Origin: Aphanothece cf. minutissima CCALA 015
GTDB taxonomy: Bacteria; Cyanobacteriota; Cyanobacteriia; PCC-6307; Cyanobiaceae
Direction: 5' to 3'
Assembly: GCA_003003925.1 (NCBI GenBank)
Contig: PVWP01000005.1
Location: 62,001-126,000 of the forward strand
DNA: 64,000 nucleotides
Shown here: positions 1-8,580 of the stretch, one piece after another
Layout: each line of letters starts with the position of its first letter
Numbering within the stretch: the first letter of the stretch is position 1
The notes under the pieces: model-generated
The model's database searches: none
The model's input: only the letters and a program-made list of their open reading frames with translations
What the model was told of the DNA's origin: nothing
Translations under genes and position numbers: made by a program

Positions 1-1
1 G

Positions 2-1132
2 CTCTGGGTGGTCTGGGCCCTGCGCACCCCGCCGGGGCGCCTGGGGGCCATCAACACCTGGCTGCTGCTGGTGATCGCGGTGGCGGTGGTGGCCACCGGC
101 TTCTCGCCGGTGCCCAAGGCCGCTCTGGTGGGACTGGTCAAGCTGCTCAGCTACCTGAGCGTCTACGCCCTGATGCGCCAGCTGTTGGCGACCGCGCCGG
201 TGTGGTGGGACCGGCTGGTGGGCGCCCTGCTGGCCGGTGAACTGGTCACCAGCGTGATCGGCATCCGCCAGCTCTACGAGGCCCCCGGGGCCCTGGCCCG
301 CTGGTCGGACAGCAACTCGGTGGCCGAAGGCACGGTGCGCATCTACAGCACCCTGGAGAACCCCAACCTGCTGGGGGGCTATCTGCTGCCGATCCTGCCC
401 CTAGCCGTGGTGGCCCTGCTGCGCTGGCAGGGGCGCGGCCGGCGCCTGTTCGCCCTGGCCAGCCTGGTGCTGGGCCTGGTGGCCCTGGTGCTCACCTACA
501 GCCGCGGCGCCTGGATGGGCATGGTGGCCTCCCTGGGTCTGCTGGCCCTGCTGCTGGTGCTGCGCCAGACCCGCGACTGGCCGCCCCTGTGGCGGCGCCT
601 GTTCCCCCTGCTGCTCCTGGCCGGGGCCACCGTGGTGCTGGTGCTGCTGGTCACCCAGGTGGAGCCGCTGCGGGTGCGGGTGATGAGCCTGCTGGCGGGC
701 CGGGAGGACAGCTCCAACAACTTCCGCATGAACGTCTGGACCTCGGCCCTGGCGATGATCCAGGACCGCCCCTGGATCGGCATCGGCCCCGGCAACAGCG
801 CCTTCAACCTCATCTATCCGCTGTATCAGCAGCCCAAGTTCAACGCCCTCAGCGCCTACTCGATCCCCCTGGAACTGCTCGTCGAGGCCGGCATTCCGGG
901 GCTGCTGGCGGGGCTGGGCCTGCTGCTGAGCGCCGTGAAGGTGGGCCTGGGCCAGTGGCGCCGCACCGCCCCCCTGGCCCTGCCGAGCCTGGCGGCGGTG
1001 GCCGTGTTCGCGGGGCTGGGGGTGCAGGGCCTCACCGACACGATCTTCTTCCGGCCGGAGGTGCAGCTGATCGCCCTGTTCAGCCTCGCCACCCTGGCGG
1101 CCTCGGCAGCGGATCCAGCGCCATGCGACTGA
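2..1132 (+). CDS. ictB: IctB-type putative bicarbonate transporter / O-antigen ligase family protein, 5' truncated by window
   Basis: Polytopic membrane protein of the Wzy/O-antigen ligase superfamily. The reading frame is open at the left edge, so the true start lies outside the window; about 376 residues are visible. Hydrophobic segments alternate with a large external loop, and the segment GREDSSNNFRMNVW followed by GIGPGN and YSIPLELLVEAG matches the conserved C-terminal half of cyanobacterial IctB. IctB was first described as an inorganic carbon transporter, but the family resemblance is to polysaccharide ligases, so the substrate is unsettled. The stop overlaps the start of the downstream kinase by 10 bp, implying co-transcription. 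Confidence 0.85.
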   Translation, partial: LWVVWALRTPPGRLGAINTWLLLVIAVAVVATGFSPVPKAALVGLVKLLSYLSVYALMRQLLATAPVWWDRLVGALLAGELVTSVIGIRQLYEAPGALARWSDSNSVAEGTVRIYSTLENPNLLGGYLLPILPLAVVALLRWQGRGRRLFALASLVLGLVALVLTYSRGAWMGMVASLGLLALLLVLRQTRDWPPLWRRLFPLLLLAGATVVLVLLVTQVEPLRVRVMSLLAGREDSSNNFRMNVWTSALAMIQDRPWIGIGPGNSAFNLIYPLYQQPKFNALSAYSIPLELLVEAGIPGLLAGLGLLLSAVKVGLGQWRRTAPLALPSLAAVAVFAGLGVQGLTDTIFFRPEVQLIALFSLATLAASAADPAPCD

Positions 1133-2130
1133 TCGCCGGCTTCGACGCCGGTCAGACCCACACCACCTGCCGCCTGGCCCTGGCCGGCGATGCGAGTGCG
1201 GCCGGGCCGGGCGACGTGGTGGGCGAAGCGGACGGTCCCGGTGTCTGCCACCTGGCCGCACCGGAGGGGCCCGAGCGCTTCGGGGCCGCCCTGGGCGAGA
1301 GCCTGCGGCGGGCCCTGGCGCCCCTGGCCACCGCCGGCGTGGCCACGAGCGAGCCCGCCGACGCTGCCGTTCTGGTGGCGGCCGCCGTGGGTGCCAGCGG
1401 CATCGAGCAGGGGACAGCGGTGCAGGCCCAGGGGCAGGCCCTGGCGGCGGCCGTCCTGGGGCTGGAGCCGGAGCGGGTGGTGGTCACCGGCGACGAGCGC
1501 ACCGCCCTGCGGGGAGCCTTCCCAGGCGGGCCGGGCATCGTGGTGATCAGCGGCACCGGCACGATCGCCATCGGCCGAAACGGCGCCGGCCGCGAGCACC
1601 GCTGCGCCGGCTGGGGCTGGCTGCTGGATGGGGCCGGTTCGGCCATGGACATCGGCCGGGACGGCCTGGCCCTGAGCCTGCAGATGGCCGATGGCCGCCT
1701 CGCCGAGACCCCCCTGCGGCGGGCCCTGTGGCAGGCCCTGGGTCTGGACCCGGACGATCCTGGGGCTCCCCAGCGGCTCAAGGCGCTGGTGGTGGCCGAC
1801 GGGTTCGGCCCCGCCGGCTTTGCCCGGCTGGCCCCAGTGCTCGATCGGCTTGCCGCCGCGGGGGACCCCCGGGCCGTCGCCGTGATGGAGCACAACGCCG
1901 GGGCGCTCTCGGCGATGGTGGCAGGGGTGGCCCGGAGCCTGGATCTGGTGGGGCCGGCGGTGTGCCCGATGGGCGGGGCGCTGCGCCACCTGGAGCAGCT
2001 GCGGGGTCCCTTTGCACGGAGCCTGGCTCAGGACCTGCCGGGCAGTCGGCTGGTGGGGGCCGCCGGCGATGCCTGCCAGGGGGCCCTGGCGCTGGCGGCG
2101 GCCCTGCTGCAGGGGCCTGTTGAGGCTTAG
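1123..2130 (+). CDS. BadF/BadG/BcrA/BcrD-type ATPase, N-acetylglucosamine kinase-like
   Basis: A 335-residue soluble protein of the ASKHA (actin-like ATPase) fold. The N-terminal phosphate loop reads FDAGQTHTTC (about residues 6-15), the second phosphate motif is ISGTGTIAIG, and it is followed by GWGWLLDGAGSAMDIG, as in N-acetylglucosamine kinases. It probably phosphorylates an amino sugar in peptidoglycan or glycan recycling; the exact substrate cannot be read from the sequence. ATG at 1123 was chosen because it opens directly with the ATPase beta-strand (MRLIAGFDAG) and overlaps ictB. Ends with TAG. Confidence 0.8.
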   Translation: MRLIAGFDAGQTHTTCRLALAGDASAAGPGDVVGEADGPGVCHLAAPEGPERFGAALGESLRRALAPLATAGVATSEPADAAVLVAAAVGASGIEQGTAVQAQGQALAAAVLGLEPERVVVTGDERTALRGAFPGGPGIVVISGTGTIAIGRNGAGREHRCAGWGWLLDGAGSAMDIGRDGLALSLQMADGRLAETPLRRALWQALGLDPDDPGAPQRLKALVVADGFGPAGFARLAPVLDRLAAAGDPRAVAVMEHNAGALSAMVAGVARSLDLVGPAVCPMGGALRHLEQLRGPFARSLAQDLPGSRLVGAAGDACQGALALAAALLQGPVEA

Positions 2131-2134
2131 GGCC

Positions 2135-2743
2135 TCAGCGAACCAGCACGCCCATCGGGGCGAGGGCCAGGGCGCCGCCGAGCACCGCCAGCAGCAGGGC
2201 CAGGCGGGCCGTCCAGACCAGGGGAAGGCGGCGCATCAGCAGGAACGAGCCACCGCTGACCAGCACCGAGGCGGCCAGGGCACCGGCCCACCAGCCGAAG
2301 GCCGAAGCATCGACAGGGGCCTCACCGCCGTGCAGGGCGCCGTGCAGGGCCACCGCAGCGGCCACCAGGCCGCCACCGAAGGCCAGACCGGGGCTGCGGC
2401 CTTCGCGGTGGGAATTCAGGATCAGCAGCGCCACCGCCGAGATCGCCAGGGCGGCGAGCACTTCAGCGAACGGCAGGGTGAAGCCCATGGCCCCGGCCAG
2501 GCCCCCCAGCACCGCGCCGGCCAGGCCCCAGAGCAGCAGCTGGGCCGACACGTAGGACGCGGCCGCGCCCACACCGATCAGCAGCAGCAGGTGGTCCACC
2601 CCGGTGATCGGGTGGAGGAAGCCGTAGCCGAGGCCGCCGTGGGCGAGGCCATGGGCCTGGGCCGGCTGGCCGACGAGCACGAAACCGAGGGCGGCGGCGC
2701 TGCCCAGCAGGGTCCAGGAGCGCAGGCCGGAAAAGTGGGTCAT
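2135..2743 (-). CDS. hupE: HupE/UreJ family metal permease A (probable cobalt/nickel uptake)
   Basis: A 202-residue membrane protein with a cleavable-looking N-terminus ending near AQAHG, then about six transmembrane helices. The family signature HPITGVDHLL (HPxxGxDH) is present and supplies metal-binding His and Asp residues. HupE/UreJ proteins import Ni2+ or Co2+. The start at 2743 (MTHFSGL) gives a proper signal sequence; upstream in-frame codons lie inside the riboswitch. Control by a cobalamin riboswitch points to cobalt rather than nickel as cargo (inference). A second paralogue is transcribed divergently from 3168. Confidence 0.85.
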   Translation of the reverse strand: MTHFSGLRSWTLLGSAAALGFVLVGQPAQAHGLAHGGLGYGFLHPITGVDHLLLLIGVGAAASYVSAQLLLWGLAGAVLGGLAGAMGFTLPFAEVLAALAISAVALLILNSHREGRSPGLAFGGGLVAAAVALHGALHGGEAPVDASAFGWWAGALAASVLVSGGSFLLMRRLPLVWTARLALLLAVLGGALALAPMGVLVR

Positions 2744-2779
2744 CGAGGGTCCCGGTCCGCGCCGGGGATGGAAGGAACG

Positions 2780-2950
2780 GTTCACGGCGAGCGTTCTGGC
2801 TGAGGGTGACCCCATCACAGCTGCGGGACAGCGCCGGAATGGTGGAAGGGAGAACCCTGCCGTGCACCGGACTTTCCTCGTTTCCTCCCGGAGGTGAACC
2901 CCGGGAACCGTCCACCCATTGTGCCCGCAGCCCGTGACGTTGCCGCCCGA
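2780..2950 (-). promoter_or_regulatory. Cobalamin (B12) riboswitch upstream of HupE A
   Basis: Read on the minus strand, the leader contains GGAAAGTCCGGTGC (about 2878-2864), the core CGCTGTCCCGCAGCTGTGA (2834-2816) and the closing box CAGCCAGAACGCTC (about 2802-2788), the conserved pieces of the adenosylcobalamin aptamer. It lies about 40 bases before the HupE A start. B12 riboswitches normally switch off downstream expression when cobalamin is plentiful. Boundaries are approximate because no folding was run. Confidence 0.8.
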
Positions 2951-2974
2951 TGACCGCAGCTTCTGACCGGTAAG

Positions 2975-3130
2975 GGGGGAGGATGGCCCGCAGGAGGTTC
3001 CTCCCCTTCACGGGGAGGACGCAAGGAGGAAAGGCGGTGCGGGGTAACCCAAGTCCGCCGCTGTCCCGCAGCTGTGATGGACACCGTGGCCCCCCGCCCC
3101 GGCGTCCTCAGTCAGAACGCTCACCCCCCA
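2975..3130 (+). promoter_or_regulatory. Cobalamin (B12) riboswitch upstream of HupE B
   Basis: The plus-strand leader carries GGAAAGGCGGTGC, then CGCTGTCCCGCAGCTGTGA (3058-3076) and GTCAGAACGCTC (3111-3122). The 19-base core is identical to the divergent riboswitch serving HupE A. The aptamer ends about 40 bases before the ATG at 3168. Limits are approximate. Confidence 0.82.
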
Positions 3131-3167
3131 CGACACCATTCCTGCCGGCGAGGACCGGAGATCATCC

Positions 3168-3803
3168 ATGAACCTGCCTTCCCTGGCCCAGCGACGCGGC
3201 ATCCCGCCCATCGCCGCGCCCATCGCCCTGGTCGCTCTGTGCGCCCTGCCCCTGCTGCTGGCCGCCCCGGCCTCGGCGCACCACCTGATGGATCTCACCG
3301 GCATGAAGCCCGGCGTGGTGTCCGGCCTGCTGAGCGGCCTGGCCCACCCGATCCTGGGCCCCGACCACCTGCTGTTCCTGCTGGCCATCGGCCTGGTGGG
3401 CATCGTCCAGCCCTTCCGCTGGGTGCTGGCCCTGCTGGGCTGCGGGCTGGTGGGCAACGCCCTGGGGCTGGCCCTGCCCGGCTTCCCCTGGATCGAGCCG
3501 CTGGTGGCCCTGTCGGTGGCCCTCACGGGCCTGGTGCTGGCCCGGCGCCTGCCCCCGGCCGTGCTGGTGCCCGCCTTCCTGCTGCACGGCTACGCCCTCA
3601 GCGGCGCCGTCCTCGGCTGGGAGCCCACCCCGATCGGCTTCTACCTGGTGGGTCTGCTGGTGAGCCAGAGCCTGCTGCTGCTGGTGGCCCTCACGGCCGT
3701 CAGGCGCTGGCGCCGCACGGCCTCCAGCGGTGCGGTCAACATCACCGCCGGTCTGCTGATGGGCATCGGCCTGGCCTTCACCTGGTCGACCCTGGTGGCC
3801 TGA
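3168..3803 (+). CDS. hupE: HupE/UreJ family metal permease B (probable cobalt uptake)
   Basis: A 211-residue integral membrane protein. A signal-like N-terminus ending PASAHH exposes a His pair after cleavage, followed by the family motif HPILGPDHLLFLLAIG and about six helices. It is a diverged paralogue of the permease at 2135-2743, not a recent copy. Its own cobalamin riboswitch lies immediately upstream, so both permeases should respond to cellular B12. Cobalt specificity is inferred from the riboswitch, not from a residue. Confidence 0.85.
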   Translation: MNLPSLAQRRGIPPIAAPIALVALCALPLLLAAPASAHHLMDLTGMKPGVVSGLLSGLAHPILGPDHLLFLLAIGLVGIVQPFRWVLALLGCGLVGNALGLALPGFPWIEPLVALSVALTGLVLARRLPPAVLVPAFLLHGYALSGAVLGWEPTPIGFYLVGLLVSQSLLLLVALTAVRRWRRTASSGAVNITAGLLMGIGLAFTWSTLVA

Positions 3804-3807
3804 GGGC

Positions 3808-5106
3808 TCAGGTGCCCAGCAGGGCTGTGCACTCCAGCCGCTCCTGGCTGGCGGCCTGGCGCGAGGCCCGCAGCCGGATCGCCTCCGCCAGGTACTCGGC
3901 GTCCTCGGCGACGCCGCAGAACCGGGCCGAGCCCCAGGTGTGCAGCCAAGGCAGGCCGAGAACGTAGAGCCCCGGCACCTGGGTGAGGCCCCGTTCGTGG
4001 ACCGGATGGCCGGCGCCATCGAAGACGGGCACCTCCACCCAGGAGAAATCCGGCCGGTAGCCCGTGCACCAGATCACGGCCGCCAGCGGCTCGGCGGCCA
4101 GGTCGAGGGGCTCCGGCGGACCGGGGGGCGGTGTCCAGCAGGGGACATAGGGGGGCTCCTCGGGGGCGCTGAGCCCCTGGGCGGCGATGTGGTCGTCGAT
4201 GCTGCGGCAGATGCGGCTGTAGACGGCATCGGCCCCGTCGAGGTTGGCGGCCAGGTCGCCGGCGAACCGGATGCGGTCGTGGCCGAGGTCGGCCAGGCGG
4301 CCGTGCAGCACCATCCCCTCGAGGGCCCGGCGCCGCAGGTCGATCTCCCGGCCGCCGTCGCGGCCGGTGAGGTAGTGGTTGGTCTTGCCCCGCACCGCCC
4401 TGGGATCGGCGTGCTGGTCGATCGGCATGGCGTAGTAGCCCATGCGATCGAGCCAGTCGACCACGTCGCGGCCGCGGTAGCGGCGGGGGGAGCGGGGGGC
4501 ACTGCCGACGCTCAGGTGCACCCGGCGGCCGGCCAGGTGCAGGTCTTCGGCGATCTGGCAGCCCGACTGGCCGCTGCCCACCACCAGCACCGGTCCGGGG
4601 GGGAGCGTGGCGGGGCTGTCGTAGTCGCGGGCATCGATCTGCAGGATCCGCTCGGGAAGCCGGGCGGCGAGGGGGTGGCGCTTCGGCCGGTGGTAGCCGC
4701 CGGTGGCGATCACCACCTGCTCCGCCTCGATGGCGCCCTCGTCGGTGGAGAGCAGGAACCCGTTGCCGCTGGCCTGCAGGCGGTTCACGGCCACGCCCTC
4801 GCGCACCGGCACCTGGATGTGGTCGGCGAAGCGCTGCACGTAGCGGACGATCTCCTCGCGGCCCATGAAGCCCTCGGGATCGTCGCCGTCGTAGGGGAAA
4901 TCGGGCAGGCGGCACTGCCAGTTGGGCGTCACCAGGCAGAAGGACTCCCAGCGCTGGCGGGCCCAGGCATGGCCGATGCGATGGCGCTCCAGCACCAGGG
5001 GACGCACCCCCCGCTTCTGGAGGCAGTGGGCGACCGACAGGCCCGCCTGGCCGCCGCCCACCACCACCACCGCATGCCGCTGCGCCGACTCCGAACCCCT
5101 GGCCAC
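3808..5106 (-). CDS. nitH: Flavin-dependent oxidoreductase, MSMEG_0569 family (NitH of the Nit1C cluster)
   Basis: About 432 residues. Two Rossmann motifs, VVVVGGGQAGLS near the N-terminus (FAD) and VLVVGSGQSGCQIAED in the middle (NAD(P)H), identify a class B flavoprotein monooxygenase-like enzyme; the motif VIWCTGYRPDFSW near the C-terminus is typical. MSMEG_0569 proteins are constant members of the Nit1C cluster, and here the gene is divergent from nitBCDEFG. No ATG fits; GTG at 5106 (alternatively 5112) is the most plausible start. The far longer open frame continuing antisense through nitB and nitC is not coding. The substrate is unknown. Confidence 0.82.
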   Translation of the reverse strand: MARGSESAQRHAVVVVGGGQAGLSVAHCLQKRGVRPLVLERHRIGHAWARQRWESFCLVTPNWQCRLPDFPYDGDDPEGFMGREEIVRYVQRFADHIQVPVREGVAVNRLQASGNGFLLSTDEGAIEAEQVVIATGGYHRPKRHPLAARLPERILQIDARDYDSPATLPPGPVLVVGSGQSGCQIAEDLHLAGRRVHLSVGSAPRSPRRYRGRDVVDWLDRMGYYAMPIDQHADPRAVRGKTNHYLTGRDGGREIDLRRRALEGMVLHGRLADLGHDRIRFAGDLAANLDGADAVYSRICRSIDDHIAAQGLSAPEEPPYVPCWTPPPGPPEPLDLAAEPLAAVIWCTGYRPDFSWVEVPVFDGAGHPVHERGLTQVPGLYVLGLPWLHTWGSARFCGVAEDAEYLAEAIRLRASRQAASQERLECTALLGT

Positions 5107-5292
5107 GGCCACCCCGGCTGAACACGAAATCCAATGCTGGCCGCCGCGGCCGATACGCCCTGTAACGACCGCCACGGATCGCCCCGCCGACCGCGACGGG
5201 CGAGAGGCGGCATTCGGTGGCATCGGCGACACAGAACAAAAGTTCATCCGTGGCACGGTCCCCCATGCCGATTCCACCGACCGCACCTCCCC

Positions 5293-5775
5293 ATGCCCCA
5301 GGTCAGCCGTCCCGCCAACCAGACGGGTGAGTTCCTCGTCGACTACGAGGAGAAGGTCTTTCCCGACGTCAAGGCCGAACCCGGTGAGAAGGCCCTGGTC
5401 ACCTTCCACACCGTGGCCTTTGAGGGCTCCATCGGCCTGGTGAACCTGCTGCAGGCCAGCCGCCTGATCAACAAGGGCTTCGAGACCTCGATCCTGCTCT
5501 ACGGCCCGGGCGTGACCCTGGGTCTGCAGCGGGGCTTCCCCAAGCTGGGCGACGCCGCCTTCGACGGCCACCTCAACTTCGGCGCCCGCATCCAGAAGTT
5601 CATGGACCAGGGCGGCAAGGTCTACGCCTGCCGCTTCGCCCTCCAGGCCCTCTACGGCCACGGCGAAGGCGCCCTGATCCCCGGAATCATCCCGGTCAAC
5701 CCCCTCGACGTGCTCGACATCGTGCTGCTGCACCGCAAGGAAGGCGCCTTCATCCTCGACACCTGGACGCTCTGA
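5293..5775 (+). CDS. nitB: MSMEG_0572/Sll0783 family protein (NitB of the Nit1C cluster)
   Basis: A 160-residue soluble protein and the first gene of the plus-strand nit operon. The stretch [18 protein letters not shown], then a conserved [10 protein letters not shown], is characteristic of the family; the alternating strands and helices suggest a DsrE-like fold (inference). In Synechocystis the homologue Sll0783 is induced by nitrogen starvation and its loss affects polyhydroxybutyrate accumulation. ATG at 5293 leaves a 180-bp divergent promoter region shared with nitH. Its stop codon abuts the nitrilase start. Confidence 0.88.
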   Translation: MPQVSRPANQTGEFLVDYEEKVFPDVKAEPGEKALVTFHTVAFEGSIGLVNLLQASRLINKGFETSILLYGPGVTLGLQRGFPKLGDAAFDGHLNFGARIQKFMDQGGKVYACRFALQALYGHGEGALIPGIIPVNPLDVLDIVLLHRKEGAFILDTWTL

Positions 5776-6795
5776 ATGCCCGCCACGGTCACCGTCGCCG
5801 CCGCCCAGATCCGTCCGGTGCTCTACAGCCTGGACGGCTCGGTGGCGCGGGTGGTCGCGGCCATGGAGGAGGCCGCCGCGGCCGGGGTGGAGCTGATCGT
5901 CTTTCCCGAGACGTTCCTGCCCTACTACCCCTATTTCTCCTTCGTGGAGCCGCCGGTGCTGATGGGCAAGTCGCACCTCAAGCTCTACGAGCAGGCGGTG
6001 ACGGTGCCCGGCGCGGCCCTGGGCCGCATCGCCGCCGCCGCCCGCCAGCTCGGCCTGCACGTGCTGCTGGGCATCAACGAGCGCGACGGGGGCAGCCTCT
6101 ACAACGCCCAGCTGCTGATCGATGCCGCCGGTGAGCTGGTGCTCAAGCGCCGCAAGCTCACCCCCACCTATCACGAGCGGATGGTCTGGGGCCAGGGGGA
6201 CGGGGCCGGCCTGCAGGTGGTGCCCACCACCCTCGGGCGCATCGGCGCCCTGGCCTGCTGGGAGCACTACAACCCCCTGGCCCGCTTCAGCCTGATGGCC
6301 CAGGGCGAGGAGATCCACTGCGCCCAGTTCCCCGGCTCGCTGGTGGGGCCGATCTTCGCCGAGCAGACCGCCGTCACCCTGCGCCACCACGCCCTCGAGG
6401 CCGGCTGCTTCGTGATCTCCTCCACCGCCTGGCTGGAGCCGGAGGACATCGAGAAGATCACGCCCGATCCGGTGCTGCAGAAGGCCTGCCAGGGGGGCTG
6501 CCACACGGCGGTGATCAGCCCGGAGGGCCGCTATCTGGCCGGGCCGCTGCCCGATGGCGAGGGCCTGGCCATCGCCGAACTCGACCTGAGCCTGATCACC
6601 AAACGCAAACGCATGATGGACAGCGTCGGCCACTACAGCCGCCCCGACCTGCTGGGGCTGCGGATCGACCGCAGCCCCGCCCGCCAGCTGCATGAGCGGG
6701 CTGCTGAGCCCGGACTGAACGGATTCCCCGCGGCCGGCACTTCTGGCGAAGCGTCCCCAGGCCTGCCCCTGCTGGAGGAACTGCACCATGGCTGA
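5776..6795 (+). CDS. nitC: Nitrilase, Nit1 subfamily (NitC)
   Basis: A 339-residue carbon-nitrogen hydrolase. The Glu-Lys-Cys triad is complete: E45 in [12 protein letters not shown]127 in RRKLTP and C161 in ACWEHYNP. The length and the YYPYF motif fit true nitrilases that turn nitriles into carboxylic acids and ammonia. In proteobacterial Nit1C clusters this enzyme is required for growth on cyanide. The ATG follows the nitB stop with no gap, and the 3' end overlaps nitD by 8 bp, so translation is probably coupled. Confidence 0.92.
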   Translation: MPATVTVAAAQIRPVLYSLDGSVARVVAAMEEAAAAGVELIVFPETFLPYYPYFSFVEPPVLMGKSHLKLYEQAVTVPGAALGRIAAAARQLGLHVLLGINERDGGSLYNAQLLIDAAGELVLKRRKLTPTYHERMVWGQGDGAGLQVVPTTLGRIGALACWEHYNPLARFSLMAQGEEIHCAQFPGSLVGPIFAEQTAVTLRHHALEAGCFVISSTAWLEPEDIEKITPDPVLQKACQGGCHTAVISPEGRYLAGPLPDGEGLAIAELDLSLITKRKRMMDSVGHYSRPDLLGLRIDRSPARQLHERAAEPGLNGFPAAGTSGEASPGLPLLEELHHG

Positions 6796-7912
6796 GCACG
6801 ACCGCCGCGCCCTGGGGCGCCGGCTCACCGAACTGCAGGTGCACGGGGTGGTCGACCCGGCGGTGCCCGGCAACCCCGGCCGCCGGGGCGGGGCGGGCCC
6901 CTCGGATCACCGCGCCCTCAGCATCGACGGCACCACCGTGATGGTGCCCGTCTACAACGCCGTGGCCGGCACCTCGCCCTACCGGCTGGACACCGCCGCC
7001 GGCGGCGGCCTGGAGGTGAGCGGCCCGGCGGCGGCGATGGCCCTCGCCGTGGAAGCGCCGCCGGAGCCGCGCTTCTACGGCCTGACCACCGCCGAGGGCA
7101 TCCCGTACCGCTCGATCGCCCTGCTCCACGGCCGGGACGTGCTGGCCACCACCCTCCTGCAGACCTGCATCCGCTTCCGCGACCGAACCCAGTCGTGCCA
7201 GTTCTGTGCCATCGAGCAGTCGCTGGAGGATGGCCGCACCCTCGTGCGAAAGACGCCGGCCCAGGTGGCGGAGGTGGCCGAGGCGGCGGTACGCCTGGAT
7301 GGCGTGCGCCAGCTGGTGCTCACCACCGGCACCCCCAACAGCGACGACCGGGGCGCCCGGCTGATGGCCGAGACCGCCGCCGCCGTCAAGGCCCGGGTGA
7401 ACCTGCCGATCCAGGCCCAGTGCGAACCCCCCGACGACCCGGCCTGGTACTGGCGCATGAAGGACGCCGGCGTCGACAGCCTCGGCATGCACCTGGAGGT
7501 GGTGGAAGAGGAGGTGCGGCGGCGGATCCTGCCGGGCAAGTCGGAGCTGGGGCTGGAGCGCTACATGGAGGCCTTCACCGAGGCCGTGGCGGTGTTCGGC
7601 CGCGGCCAGGTGTCCACCTACCTGCTGGCCGGCCTGGGGGACAGCGCCGCCTCCCTCATTGCCGTGAGCGAACGGCTGATCGCCCTGGGGGTCTACCCGT
7701 TCGTGGTGCCCTTCGTGCCGATCGCCGGCACCCCCCTGGAGGCCCATCCCGCCCCCTCCACCGACTTCATGGTGGCGGTCTACACGGCCGTGGGCGACCG
7801 GTTGCGGGCCTCCGACCTCAGGTCCGAGGCCATGGCGGCCGGCTGCGCCAAGTGCGGCGCCTGCTCGGCCCTGTCCCTGTTCGAAGCCGGCCCGGAGCCG
7901 GGTACCCCCTGA
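6788..7912 (+). CDS. nitD: Radical SAM protein, MSMEG_0568 family (NitD)
   Basis: A 374-residue protein placed where the Nit1C radical SAM enzyme belongs. Instead of the textbook CxxxCxxC it has C127-x9-C137-x2-C140 (within [17 protein letters not shown]), so the first loop is longer than usual. A second cluster-like motif, C353-x2-C356-x2-C359, sits near the C-terminus and may hold an auxiliary iron-sulfur cluster. The reaction is not known. It overlaps nitC by 8 bp. Confidence 0.85.
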   Translation: MAEHDRRALGRRLTELQVHGVVDPAVPGNPGRRGGAGPSDHRALSIDGTTVMVPVYNAVAGTSPYRLDTAAGGGLEVSGPAAAMALAVEAPPEPRFYGLTTAEGIPYRSIALLHGRDVLATTLLQTCIRFRDRTQSCQFCAIEQSLEDGRTLVRKTPAQVAEVAEAAVRLDGVRQLVLTTGTPNSDDRGARLMAETAAAVKARVNLPIQAQCEPPDDPAWYWRMKDAGVDSLGMHLEVVEEEVRRRILPGKSELGLERYMEAFTEAVAVFGRGQVSTYLLAGLGDSAASLIAVSERLIALGVYPFVVPFVPIAGTPLEAHPAPSTDFMVAVYTAVGDRLRASDLRSEAMAAGCAKCGACSALSLFEAGPEPGTP

Positions 7913-7920
7913 GCGCGGCC

Positions 7921-8580
7921 ATGTTCTTCATCGACCCCTCCAGCCACGACATCGGCCGCAGCGCCAGCTCGGCGCCGGCCGCCTTCACCCCCTCGGTGCG
8001 GCGGGGTGTGGCGATCGAGGCCGAGGACTTCCGCCTCTCCCCCACGGCCAGCTCCCAGCGCTTCTCCTTCCATCTGCTGCGGCGCGGCACGCCCCTGGAG
8101 GAGGGCTACTGGCAGCTGCGCAGCGCCATCTTCTGCCAGGAGCAGCATCTGTTCGAAGACTCCGACCGGGATGAGAAGGATGGCCACGCCTATCCCATCG
8201 CCGCCCTTGATCACGGCGCCGGCAGTGGCAGCGGCGTGGTGGGGGTGGTGCGGATCCTGGAGGAGCGGCCCCGCCTCTGGTACGGCGGCCGGCTCGGGGT
8301 GCACGGTGACCACCGCCGCCACAACCAGATCGGCAAGGGCCTGATCTGGAAGGCGGTGACGACCGCCAACGGCTGGGGCTGCGACCGCTTCCTGGCCACG
8401 GTGCAGCTGCAGAACGTGCGCTTCTTCCAGCGCCTGCACTGGACCTCGATCGACACCCTGGAGATCCGCGGCCTGCCCCACCACCTGATGGAGGCCGACC
8501 TCTCCTACTACCAGCCCGGCCACGAACGGCGCCCCCTGGCGGTGGGCGAAGCGGCAGCGGCGGGGGTGGCGGCGGCGTGA
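7921..8580 (+). CDS. nitE: GNAT family N-acetyltransferase, MSMEG_0567 N-terminal-like (NitE)
   Basis: A 219-residue protein. The acetyl-CoA-binding region of GNAT enzymes is recognisable around RLGVHGDHRRHNQIGKGL, followed by a helix and LATVQLQNVRFFQRLHW. The first roughly 50 residues are a Nit1C-specific extension. ATG at 7921 lies 8 bp after the nitD stop; the longer open frame upstream overlaps nitD out of frame and was discarded. The C-terminus is alanine-rich and overlaps the nitF start (GTGA). Confidence 0.85.
   Translation: MFFIDPSSHDIGRSASSAPAAFTPSVRRGVAIEAEDFRLSPTASSQRFSFHLLRRGTPLEEGYWQLRSAIFCQEQHLFEDSDRDEKDGHAYPIAALDHGAGSGSGVVGVVRILEERPRLWYGGRLGVHGDHRRHNQIGKGLIWKAVTTANGWGCDRFLATVQLQNVRFFQRLHWTSIDTLEIRGLPHHLMEADLSYYQPGHERRPLAVGEAAAAGVAAA

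Noticed and set aside
5162..5175. Possible NtcA site GTA-N8-CAC between nitH and nitB
   Set aside because: One base off the GTA-N8-TAC consensus and no -10 TAN3T at the expected distance; too weak to annotate, though nitrogen control of nit genes is known elsewhere.
3808..6873. A 1021-codon minus-strand open frame
   Set aside because: Only its C-terminal 432 codons (nitH) have family similarity; the rest is antisense to nitB and nitC, whose motifs are complete.
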